A DNA stretch of 12,056 bases from Nitrospirae bacterium CG1_02_44_142 (GTDB taxonomy: Bacteria > Nitrospirota > Thermodesulfovibrionia > Thermodesulfovibrionales > UBA1546), in NCBI GenBank assembly GCA_001871685.1, contig MNVK01000079.1, positions 1-12,056 on the forward strand, written 5' to 3'. A model generated the notes under the pieces. The model was not told the origin of the DNA. It saw only the letters and a program-made list of their open reading frames with translations, and searched no databases. Numbering within the stretch: position 1 is the first letter of the stretch; each line of letters begins with the position of its first letter. Positions 6,195 through 11,815 of the stretch are shown in pieces. Position numbers and translations under genes: made by a program.

Positions 6195-7205
6195 TCATTC
6201 CCATACGCCCTCTATTATCGCTCCGCACTTTAAACACTTCCCGCCTTTTATCCTGTTTTCTTGAATGCTATACCCGAATCTCTGAATCAGCAGCTCCCTG
6301 CAATTTGCGCAGTAGGTATTCTCTCCTCCTTCACCCGGCACATTCCCTTCATAAACATACTTAAGCCCGGAGTCAAGACCCATCTGCCGCGCCCGCCTCA
6401 GCGTCTTGATAGGCGTGTGAGGCGCATCAGTTAATTTATAAGTTGGATAGAATTGTGTTACATGCCACGGTATGGCAGGGTCAACAGATTTTATAAATTC
6501 AACAATGCTCTTTAAGTCTTCCTCTGCATCGTTATAACCGGGGATTATCAATGTTGTAACTTCAACCCATACGCCAAGCTCTTTCATAAGCCTTATTGTA
6601 TTCCTGACAGGCTCGGCTTTGGCGCCGCATATCTCCCTGTAAAATTTTTCGCCGCCCTTGAGGTCAATGTTATTGCCGTCAAGATACGGGGCTATAAGTC
6701 TTGCCGCCTCAGGACTCGTGTAGCCGTTGCTGACAAATACATTCTTTATGCCCTTCCCCTTTGCAAGTCTCGCACAGTCGTATGCATACTCAAAAAATAT
6801 GGTAGGTTCCGTATAGGTGTAGGATATGCTCTTGCATCCATTTTTCTCAGCAGCCTCCACTATCGCTTCAGGAGTCACAGACTCACCTGCTATGTCTCCT
6901 CCGTGTTCTTTAGGATATTGTGATATCTCAAAATTCTGACAGTGTTTGCACGTGAAATTACACCCGACTGTTGCTATGGAAAAAGATGTTGAGCCGGGAT
7001 GAAAATGGAATAAGGGCTTTTTCTCTATGGGGTCTATATTCATAGATATGACCTTGCCATACACCAGGCTGTAGAGCGTGCCATCCCTGTTTTCTCTTAC
7101 AAAGCAGACGCCCCTTTTGCCGTTTGAAATATGGCAGCCGTGGGCGCATAAAAAACACCGGACCTTTTTGTCTTCAAGTTTTTCATAAAGCATGGCCTCT
7201 TTCAT
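6195..7205 (-). CDS. amrS: AmmeMemoRadiSam-type radical SAM protein (AmrS)
   Basis: From ATG 7203-7205 the protein has 336 residues, normal for AmrS. The radical SAM motif C82-NFT-C86-KH-C89 binds the [4Fe-4S] cluster that cleaves S-adenosylmethionine. An N-terminal cysteine set (C17, C20, C24, C34 in CFLCAHGCHISNGKRGVC) and a C-terminal CxxC pair set (C299/C302, C324/C327) look like metal sites. Other family motifs include SYTYTEPTIFFEY, VFVSNGY, NIDLKG and WHVTQFYPTYK. The physiological reaction of this family is, to my knowledge, not established; its usual genomic partners Memo and AMMECR1 are absent here. Upstream in-frame codons reach 7421 but would add 72 residues unlike the family. MKEAMLYEKLEDKKVRC matches the family start; it has no Shine-Dalgarno but has a promoter exactly placed for a leaderless mRNA. 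The TPR gene follows after 48 bases. Confidence 0.92.
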   Translation of the reverse strand: MKEAMLYEKLEDKKVRCFLCAHGCHISNGKRGVCFVRENRDGTLYSLVYGKVISMNIDPIEKKPLFHFHPGSTSFSIATVGCNFTCKHCQNFEISQYPKEHGGDIAGESVTPEAIVEAAEKNGCKSISYTYTEPTIFFEYAYDCARLAKGKGIKNVFVSNGYTSPEAARLIAPYLDGNNIDLKGGEKFYREICGAKAEPVRNTIRLMKELGVWVEVTTLIIPGYNDAEEDLKSIVEFIKSVDPAIPWHVTQFYPTYKLTDAPHTPIKTLRRARQMGLDSGLKYVYEGNVPGEGGENTYCANCRELLIQRFGYSIQENRIKGGKCLKCGAIIEGVWE

Positions 7206-7240
7206 AATTTGATTATACCAGAATAGCAATTGACTTAAAA
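7206..7240 (-). promoter_or_regulatory. Extended -10 promoter of amrS, predicted leaderless
   Basis: On the minus strand the extended -10 TGGTATAAT lies at 7220-7212. Six bases (CAAATT) then separate it from the ATG, so a start site seven bases past the -10 falls on the A of the ATG. The -35 (TTTTAA at 7240-7235, 17-base spacer) is weak, as is common with extended -10 promoters. Confidence 0.6.
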
Positions 7241-7258
7241 GATATATATGTGCAAAAT
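7230..7258 (+). promoter_or_regulatory. Candidate promoter of fmdB-dapF-pilZ-dapA
   Basis: TTGACT (7230-7235) is followed after 17 bases by CAAAAT (7253-7258), predicting a start near 7265 and an 18-base leader holding the GGAGG of the zinc-ribbon gene. Its -35 overlaps the -35 region of the divergent amrS promoter, so the two may be regulated together or compete. Confidence 0.45.
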
Positions 7259-7282
7259 AAAATATTACAGATGGAGGTAAAA

Positions 7283-7501
7283 ATGCCGATTTATGAATAT
7301 AAATGCAGCAAATGCAGCAGGTTATTTTCAGTCCTTCAAAAAATAGGGATGTCTGAAAAGGATACTGTCTGTCCAGACTGCGGCTCAAATAATGTAAAAA
7401 AACTGCTGTCTGCATTCTCATGCTCTGCCGCCGAGGGGGGCGCTTTCATGCCCTCTGCTTCAGCCGACGCCTGCGGAGGCGGCGGAGGCGGAGGCGGTTG
7501 A
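7283..7501 (+). CDS. FmdB-family zinc-ribbon protein
   Basis: This 72-residue protein begins MPIYEYKCSKCSRLFSVLQKIG and carries a single zinc ribbon with C8-x2-C11 and C30-PD-C33, the signature of the FmdB/CxxC_CxxC_SSSS regulatory-type family. The family function is not established; members are small and often end in a Gly-rich tail, as here (CGGGGGGGG). The start is ATG 7283, preceded by GGAGG five bases upstream; an in-frame ATG at 7250 would add 11 residues without a good ribosome binding site. It is the first gene of a probable plus-strand operon with dapF, a PilZ gene and dapA. Two further cysteines (C47, C64) are present near the tail. Confidence 0.88.
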   Translation: MPIYEYKCSKCSRLFSVLQKIGMSEKDTVCPDCGSNNVKKLLSAFSCSAAEGGAFMPSASADACGGGGGGGG

Positions 7502-7546
7502 GGAGTATCTTCCTGCTGAGCCGTGAGTTCAGCGATTATAAAGAAC

Positions 7547-7569
7547 GGGGATTGGGGTTTAGGGATTAG
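7547..7569 (+). repeat. G-rich direct-repeat tract before dapF
   Basis: Three GGGATT-like units (GGGGATT, GGGGTTT, AGGGATT) follow one another just upstream of the dapF start. Tracts of this kind occur as short interspersed repeats in many genomes. It occupies the place where the dapF ribosome binding site should be. Confidence 0.4.
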
Positions 7570-7573
7570 CAGC

Positions 7574-8440
7574 GTGAAGATTAATTTTACAAAGATGCAC
7601 GGTCTCGGCAATGACTTCATCCTCATTGACTGCATTACTCAGAAGTTCAAAGTTAAAAGTGAAGAGTTAAAAGTTCTAAGCAAAAAACTCTGCCGCAGAC
7701 GGTTCGGCATAGGCGCGGACCAGATACTCCTGCTTTATCCATCCGGAAGCGCCGACTTTAAGATGAGGATATTTAACGCCGACGGCAGCGAGGTTGAGAT
7801 GTGCGGCAACGGCATAAGATGCCTCGCTAAATATATCTGGAGCAGAAGGTTATCCGGAAAGGCCCTTCTTAATATTGAAACCTTGGCAGGCATAATACGG
7901 CCTGCAAAAAAAGGCAAACTGGTAAGGGTTGATATGGGAGAGCCGGTTTTTGAGCCGAAAAGAATTCCTGTGAACTTACCCCCCCATCCCCCCCTTAGCA
8001 AGGGGGGGCAAGGGGGGGTGGTTGACTATCCCTTAAAGATTGAGGACAGGGAGTTTAAAATAACCTGTGTTTCAATGGGCAATCCTCATGCTGTAATAAT
8101 TGTTGACAAGATTAGTAATTTCCCTGTAACTTATTACGGGCCGCTGATTGAAAAACACAAGATATTCCCGAAAAGAACTAACGTGGAATTCATAGAGATA
8201 TTGAATCCCTCAGAGATAAAGATGAGAGTATGGGAAAGAGGCGCCGGCGAGACCATGGCATGCGGCACGGGAGCGTCGGCTGCTGCGGCTGCTTCAAATC
8301 TGAAAGGGCTTACAGGGGAAAATGTTACAGTCCATCTGTCAGGCGGGGACTTGCTTATTGAGTGGGCTAAAGACAATCATATTTATATGACAGGCGCTGC
8401 TGAAACTGTGTTTACAGGGCAGATAGATATTAAATTATAG
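7574..8440 (+). CDS. dapF: Diaminopimelate epimerase
   Basis: DapF interconverts LL- and meso-diaminopimelate in the cytoplasm, a late step of lysine and peptidoglycan precursor synthesis. The start motif INFTKMHGLGNDFILID is typical. The two catalytic cysteines are seen as MCGNGIR (C77) and ACGTGAS (C230), numbered from GTG 7574. Other family motifs are GIGADQ, FNADGSEVEMCGNG, VSMGNPHAV and RVWERGAGET. From this GTG the protein has 288 residues, slightly long. The GTG is chosen because VKINFTKMHG fits the family; an earlier in-frame GTG at 7523 would translate a G-rich repeat. No clear Shine-Dalgarno is seen for either. Two segments look like repeats captured in frame: residues about 24-35 (KFKVKSEELKVL) and about 135-149 (LPPHPPLSKGGQGGV). 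dapA lies two genes downstream, supporting the pathway role. Confidence 0.95.
   Translation: MKINFTKMHGLGNDFILIDCITQKFKVKSEELKVLSKKLCRRRFGIGADQILLLYPSGSADFKMRIFNADGSEVEMCGNGIRCLAKYIWSRRLSGKALLNIETLAGIIRPAKKGKLVRVDMGEPVFEPKRIPVNLPPHPPLSKGGQGGVVDYPLKIEDREFKITCVSMGNPHAVIIVDKISNFPVTYYGPLIEKHKIFPKRTNVEFIEILNPSEIKMRVWERGAGETMACGTGASAAAAASNLKGLTGENVTVHLSGGDLLIEWAKDNHIYMTGAAETVFTGQIDIKL
7643..7676 (+). repeat. AGTTAAAAGTT-type repeat inside dapF
   Basis: The segment consists of near-repeats AAGTTCAAAGTTAAAAGT and GAGTTAAAAGTTC and is read as KFKVKSEELKVL. AGTTAAAAGTT arrays are a common kind of short repeat in environmental genomes. Here one appears to replace the variable linker and helix start between the ILIDCITQ strand and the RRRFGIGADQ motif. 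Confidence 0.5.
7978..8019. repeat. 42-bp hairpin repeat inserted in frame in dapF
   Basis: The element has the order A-C7-AT-C7-TT-AGC-AA-G7-CAA-G7-T. The inner arms (7988-7996 with 8000-8008) form a 9-bp stem with loop AGC, and the outer arms (7978-7985 with 8012-8019) add 8 bp. Its length of 42 is a multiple of three and it is read as a PPHPPLSKGGQGG-like peptide. I recognise this peptide type as the translation of a C-run/G-run repeat found many times in environmental bacterial genomes. It lies in a variable linker between VDMGEPVFEPKRIP and VSMGNPHAV. Confidence 0.85.
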
Positions 8441-8446
8441 GGGGAA

Positions 8447-8728
8447 ATGATGGTTGAGCAAAGACAATTTGAAAGGAAACTTTTTGACGAAACTTTTTAT
8501 TTCGCTGTGAGTGTTCTTGACGTCATAGACACAAAGGTATTAAACCTTGTGGCAAGAGGGATTGATATCAGCGAGGGCGGAATAGGCATTAAGACAGACT
8601 ATCCGCTTGAACCGGGGCATGTGCTGAGACTACAAAATAGCGGTTTACCCAAGCAGGTAGGAGTTGTCAGATGGAGCGCAAACAACGGAAGCAAGGTCAT
8701 ATACAGAGTCGGCGTAAAGTTTGTATAA
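8447..8728 (+). CDS. PilZ-domain protein (probable c-di-GMP receptor)
   Basis: The 93-residue protein is a lone PilZ domain. It has both c-di-GMP-binding motifs: RxxxR as R6-QFE-R10 near the start and (D/N)xSxxG as D40-I-S42-EG-G45. The strands expected after them are present (GIGIKTDYPLEPGHVLRLQNS, QVGVVRWSANN, YRVGVKF). Such proteins change partner interactions on binding c-di-GMP; the target here is unknown. ATG 8447 is followed directly by a second ATG at 8450; the GGGGG at 8440-8444 could serve either, and the second has the better spacing. It starts six bases after dapF, so the two are very probably cotranscribed. A link to diaminopimelate or cell-wall synthesis is suggested only by position. 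Confidence 0.9.
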   Translation: MMVEQRQFERKLFDETFYFAVSVLDVIDTKVLNLVARGIDISEGGIGIKTDYPLEPGHVLRLQNSGLPKQVGVVRWSANNGSKVIYRVGVKFV

Positions 8729-8763
8729 ACCCCGTTAGAAGACCTTCGTCGTTCTAACAGGGT
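8729..8763. repeat. Hairpin element between the PilZ gene and dapA
   Basis: ACCCCGTTAGAA (8729-8740) and TTCTAACAGGGT (8752-8763) form a 12-bp inverted repeat with one mismatch around an 11-base loop. It begins on the base after the PilZ stop codon. There is no T-tract after it, so it is not a typical terminator. It resembles a class of short palindromic interspersed repeats and could also act as an RNA processing or stability element in the operon. Confidence 0.7.
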
Positions 8764-8784
8764 AAACATTGAGAGGAGGCAAAT

Positions 8785-9657
8785 ATGTTTAAGGGCTCAA
8801 TAGTTGCAATAGTCACGCCTTTTAAAAAAGGCAGGGTTGATGAAAAGGCTTTATGCAATTTGATAGAGTGGCATATAAAACAGGGGACCAATGCCATCGT
8901 GCCTTGCGGCACAACAGGAGAGTCGGCAACCCTTGATTACAAAGAACACCACAGGGTGATAGAGATAACGGTAAAGACCGTAAACGGCAGGGTGCCCGTA
9001 ATTGCAGGCGCCGGAGCAAACTCAACAGCCGAGACAATAATGATAACTAAAAAAGCCAAAAAGGCAGGCGCTGATGGAGCGCTGCTTGTTTCTCCCTATT
9101 ATAATAAGCCGACACAGGAAGGCATCTACAGGCATTACAAAGAAGTGGCAAGGGCTGTTAATATCCCTATTATCCTTTACAATGTGCCGGGAAGGACTGC
9201 ATCCAACATCCTGCCTTCAACAGTTGCCCGCCTTGCAGAAATTAAAAATATAGCTGCCGTAAAAGAGGCGACCGGAGACATGAAACAGGCAAGCGAGATA
9301 ATCAGGTTATGCGGCGACAGGATTGCAGTTATTTCCGGAGATGACTTTACAACATTTCCACTCCTGGCGCTTGGAGGAAAGGGCGTAATCTCCGTTTCTG
9401 CAAATGTAGCTCCGAAGGATGTTTCCGATATGTGCGCTGCCTGGGAAAAAGGAGATATAGCAGCGGCAAGGAAACTGCATTACAAATTAGAGCCTTTAAA
9501 TGCCTCCATGTTCATAGAGACAAATCCGATACCTGCAAAAACAGCGCTTGCGATGATGGGGAAGATAAAAGAGGAATTCAGGCTTCCACTCTGCGAGATG
9601 GCTGATGCAAACAAAGACAAGCTGAAAAAGACATTGAAGGATTACGGACTGATTTAA
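8785..9657 (+). CDS. dapA: 4-hydroxy-tetrahydrodipicolinate synthase
   Basis: DapA condenses pyruvate with aspartate semialdehyde, the first committed step towards diaminopimelate and lysine. The 290-residue length is normal for this TIM-barrel aldolase. Active-site residues can be seen: PCGTTGES with T43 and T44, the Schiff-base lysine K160 in AVKEATGD, Y132 in LYNVPGRT, R137 in the same motif, and Y106 in VSPYYNKPTQEG. The C-terminal motif ETNPIPAKTAL is present. The start ATG has GGAGG five bases upstream. It is the last gene of the fmdB-dapF-PilZ-dapA group; dapB, which often follows, is not here. The convergent ferredoxin gene begins its stop 10 bases later, with no terminator seen between them. 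Confidence 0.97.
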   Translation: MFKGSIVAIVTPFKKGRVDEKALCNLIEWHIKQGTNAIVPCGTTGESATLDYKEHHRVIEITVKTVNGRVPVIAGAGANSTAETIMITKKAKKAGADGALLVSPYYNKPTQEGIYRHYKEVARAVNIPIILYNVPGRTASNILPSTVARLAEIKNIAAVKEATGDMKQASEIIRLCGDRIAVISGDDFTTFPLLALGGKGVISVSANVAPKDVSDMCAAWEKGDIAAARKLHYKLEPLNASMFIETNPIPAKTALAMMGKIKEEFRLPLCEMADANKDKLKKTLKDYGLI

Positions 9658-9667
9658 AAAAAGGCGG

Positions 9668-9859
9668 CTATTCTTCCAGCATAATCGCTTCAACAGGGCA
9701 GTTTTCTTCGGCTGCTTCGCAGCAGCCCGCATAATCGCATCCGTCAGGGTCCACAACCTCTGATTTCCCTGTCACCTCATTCAGATGAAAGACAGCGGGG
9801 CATATCTCCTGGCATGTCCCGCAGCCAATGCACAACTCTTCGTCAACTCTTACGTTCAT
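9668..9859 (-). CDS. Single [4Fe-4S] ferredoxin
   Basis: This 63-residue protein starts MNVRVDEELCIGCGTCQEICPAVF. The cysteines C10, C13 and C16 together with C54 (in NCPVEAI) form the ligand set of a single [4Fe-4S] cluster, as in Thermotoga and Desulfovibrio gigas type ferredoxins. C20 and C46 or C47 are placed where the structural disulfide of that group sits; C41 is extra. It is a cytoplasmic low-potential electron carrier, and its partner enzyme cannot be told from this window. The ATG has no Shine-Dalgarno, but a good promoter ends eight bases before it. The receiver gene lies 26 bases upstream on the same strand, so it may also be read from there. Confidence 0.93.
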   Translation of the reverse strand: MNVRVDEELCIGCGTCQEICPAVFHLNEVTGKSEVVDPDGCDYAGCCEAAEENCPVEAIMLEE

Positions 9860-9896
9860 ACAGGTATATTATAAGCATGCACAACCTACTTATCCA
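9860..9896 (-). promoter_or_regulatory. Ferredoxin promoter, predicted near-leaderless
   Basis: On the minus strand TGGATA (9896-9891, 4 of 6 to consensus) is followed after 17 bases by TATAAT (9873-9868). Eight bases then lead to the ATG, so the mRNA would start one or two bases before the start codon. The -35 lies a few bases upstream of the last codons' end, next to or within the terminal codons of the receiver gene. Confidence 0.5.
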
Positions 9897-10332
9897 GAAC
9901 CTCCCTCATCTTCTTCAGAAGCTTTGGCGGAGACATGGGTTTTGCTATGAAGTTCAAACCCTCTTCAAGTATTCCTTTTTGGCTGATGAAATCCGCAGGA
10001 TAACCGCTTGCCATGAGCAGTTTTATATCAGGTTTTATCTTTTTTATTCTTTCGTAAACCTCTCTGCCGCTCATCTTAGGCATTACAATATCAAGCAGGA
10101 GAATATCAATCCTGTCCTTGTTTTCCATAAATTTATTCACCGCCTCTTCGCCGTCTGCCGCTTCTACGACCCTGTATCCATCCGCCTCAAGCACCTCTTT
10201 TATGAGTTTTCTTACAGATTCTTCGTCTTCTGCCAGAAGTATTGTCTCTTTATATACCATAACACCTGCCATTACAGCTTTAACATTTTGTTGTATCTTC
10301 TTCCCTGTCAAGCCTTTATTCAAGTCTATCAT
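9886..10332 (-). CDS. Stand-alone receiver (REC) domain protein
   Basis: The protein is one response-regulator receiver domain without an output domain. Numbered from the internal ATG at 10258-10260 (124 residues), the acidic pair is E11/D12 (LLAEDEE), the phosphate-accepting aspartate D57 (LLLDIVMP), the switch residue S85 (LMASGYP) and K107 (FIAKP). The sequence DIVMPKMSGREVYERI...GILEEGLNFIAKPMSPPKLL is very like the C-terminal receiver of hybrid histidine kinases rather than CheY. The start is uncertain. ATG 10330-10332 (148 residues) sits at a perfect position for a leaderless mRNA, but its first 24 residues are not part of the fold. ATG 10260 has AGGTG just upstream. No histidine kinase lies nearby. 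Confidence 0.88.
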   Translation of the reverse strand: MIDLNKGLTGKKIQQNVKAVMAGVMVYKETILLAEDEESVRKLIKEVLEADGYRVVEAADGEEAVNKFMENKDRIDILLLDIVMPKMSGREVYERIKKIKPDIKLLMASGYPADFISQKGILEEGLNFIAKPMSPPKLLKKMREVLDK

Positions 10333-10367
10333 AGTCCAACACTATCAAACGCTATTAATATTGTCAA
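10333..10367 (-). promoter_or_regulatory. Promoter of the receiver gene, predicted leaderless
   Basis: The minus strand has a consensus -35 TTGACA (10367-10362), a 17-base spacer and TAGTGT (10344-10339) as -10. Six bases follow to the ATG at 10332, so the predicted mRNA starts at or next to the A of that codon. If translation instead starts at 10260, the same promoter gives a 72-base leader. Confidence 0.55.
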
Positions 10368-10410
10368 GGAATGCCTTTGCTGTTGCCTGTTTTTTTTCTC
10401 TTTTATACAC

Positions 10411-11601
10411 CTACTCAAACCATTTCATTGCTGGAATTGAGAGAAATTTTTCAAGAGAAATCCCTTCTCCTCCTACCAACAATTTTCTCTTCGGCTTAAA
10501 GAGTCTGCTGAACTCATCCATCCCGGGAAAACTTCCTTTGCTGTATCCGCTTTTAACTTCTATTGCCACAAGGTTCTTATTTAACCGCAGGACAAAATCA
10601 ACCTCTTTGCCGCGATCTCTCCAGTAAAACACCTCAATGGCAGTTCCTGCTGAGCTGTTGCTCAAATGAGCACCCACCGCTGATTCCACAAGCCTGCCCC
10701 AGAACTCCCGATCCTTCTGTGCTGCTTCAAATGAGAGATTTGACTGGGAGCTTAATAAAGCTGTATTTAACACCTGAAGCTTTGGGCTTGATGCCCTTTG
10801 CCGGACGCTTTGCCCTGATAATTTATGCAGACCGGTCAACATGCCTGCGCCTGATAATAACTCCAGATAATGAGCCAATGTAGTAGTGTTGCCTGCATCC
10901 TGAAGCTGTCCCGTCATTTTCTGATATGACAGAATCTGTCCTGAATAGCTGCAACCGAGATGAAATAACCTTCGGAGCAATGCGGGTTTGTCAACGCGGG
11001 TCATAAGCAGAATATCGCGCGAGATTGTAGTCTCAATAAGCGAATCAATTATATATCGCGACCATCGCTGTCTGTCAGTGATTAAGTCAGCAGAGCCTGG
11101 GTATCCTCCGAAATAGACAAACTGTTCCAGATTCCATCCGAATGAGTCCTTCATCTCAGAATAAGACCAGTGAGTAACCGGCATTATTTCAAAACGACCT
11201 GCAAGACTCTCTGTCAGCCCTTGCTGGATAAGAAGAGGGGCTGATCCCAAAAGCACAACCCTCAGCGGCGTTTTCTTTGCAGTGTCCATATCCCACTGGT
11301 GTTTTACAGCTTCGGACCACCCTGTCATTTTTTGAATTTCATCCAGAACAAGCAGTGCCCCTGTCTTCCTGCTCTCACGGGCCAGCAACCGCCCGACCTC
11401 AAACTGCTGTTCAATCCATGTGCGGCCCTGCAGGGTTGGCTCATCAGCAGAGGCATAATGACAAGGGATATTAAGCGCTTCCATCGCCTGTCGTATTAGC
11501 GTTGTCTTGCCGGACTGGCGCGGACCTGCCAGCACCTGCAGAAACCTGCGCGGCTCCTTCAGCCGGGCAAACAGCATTTTATAAATTGACCTTCGATACA
11601 T
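10411..11601 (-). CDS. AAA+ ATPase with C-terminal DUF4143 domain
   Basis: This 396-residue protein has the two-part layout of the widespread AAA_14/DUF4143 family. The N-terminal ATPase shows Walker A GPRQSGKT (26-33), Walker B LLVLDE (83-88), a sensor-1 region VVLLGSAPLL (116-124) and LAGR (133-136). A linker of about residues 200-265 follows. The C-terminal domain has restriction-nuclease-like spacing, with E306 (LVESAVG), D335 (KEVDFVL) and E348-V-K350 (IEVKSG). The biological role of this family is unknown to me; members are single genes with patchy distribution, which suggests transfer. The ATG has no clear Shine-Dalgarno. Three copies of a TTACTCA half-site lie 20-48 bases upstream. 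The gene stands alone between the receiver gene and moaC. Confidence 0.88.
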   Translation of the reverse strand: MYRRSIYKMLFARLKEPRRFLQVLAGPRQSGKTTLIRQAMEALNIPCHYASADEPTLQGRTWIEQQFEVGRLLARESRKTGALLVLDEIQKMTGWSEAVKHQWDMDTAKKTPLRVVLLGSAPLLIQQGLTESLAGRFEIMPVTHWSYSEMKDSFGWNLEQFVYFGGYPGSADLITDRQRWSRYIIDSLIETTISRDILLMTRVDKPALLRRLFHLGCSYSGQILSYQKMTGQLQDAGNTTTLAHYLELLSGAGMLTGLHKLSGQSVRQRASSPKLQVLNTALLSSQSNLSFEAAQKDREFWGRLVESAVGAHLSNSSAGTAIEVFYWRDRGKEVDFVLRLNKNLVAIEVKSGYSKGSFPGMDEFSRLFKPKRKLLVGGEGISLEKFLSIPAMKWFE

Positions 11602-11620
11602 TTCGCCACTTAATTACAAT

Positions 11621-11649
11621 TTACTCAGTATCTTGAGTAATTTTACTCA
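11621..11649. promoter_or_regulatory. Three-half-site candidate operator of the ATPase gene
   Basis: TTACTCA (11621-11627) and TGAGTAA (11634-11640) form a perfect 7-bp inverted repeat with a 6-base spacer. A third TTACTCA at 11643-11649 repeats the first at a distance of 22 bases, about two helical turns. The position just upstream of the minus-strand ATPase start fits binding by a dimeric repressor, possibly with a second dimer. Confidence 0.45.
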
Positions 11650-11780
11650 TAATCCTTAAAACCTGTCAACTACTTTCTTATCCTTTAAGCTCTTATCTTC
11701 TCAAGTTCTTAACCTTCACATTCAACCTTGAAGTGCAACACAAGAAGAAATGACTTTAAGATTGAATGGGGGATACTTAA

Positions 11781-11815
11781 TTGCCTATAATCTTTCAAAA
11801 TGCTATATTAGAGCC
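11781..11815 (+). promoter_or_regulatory. Promoter of moaC, predicted leaderless
   Basis: TTGCCT (11781-11786), a 17-base spacer and TATATT (11804-11809) are followed by six bases and the ATG at 11816. A start seven bases past the -10 falls on the A of the ATG. A second, overlapping promoter, TTGAAT (11762-11767) with an 18-base spacer and TATAAT (11786-11791), would give a leader of about 18 bases. Confidence 0.5.

Noticed and set aside
7206..7421. N-terminal extension of amrS (72 codons)
   Set aside because: The added peptide is hydrophobic and unlike the family, and its DNA is the divergent promoter region and the first part of the fmdB gene on the other strand.
7523..7573. Upstream GTG start for dapF
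   Set aside because: It would add 17 residues encoded largely by the G-rich repeat tract, without a Shine-Dalgarno at normal distance; the DapF family begins at about the KINFTKMHG motif.
7978..8019. dapF as a frameshifted pseudogene because of the homopolymer tracts
   Set aside because: The frame stays open and both catalytic cysteine motifs are in the same frame on either side, so the gene appears intact as given.
9710..9727. Hairpin GGCTGCT/AGCAGCC as a terminator for dapA
   Set aside because: It lies in the ferredoxin coding sequence over conserved cysteine and acidic codons and no T-tract follows it on the plus strand.
11800..11811. Three-codon upstream reading frame (ATG CTA TAT TAG) before moaC
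   Set aside because: It overlaps the better-supported -10 TATATT and is short enough to be chance.
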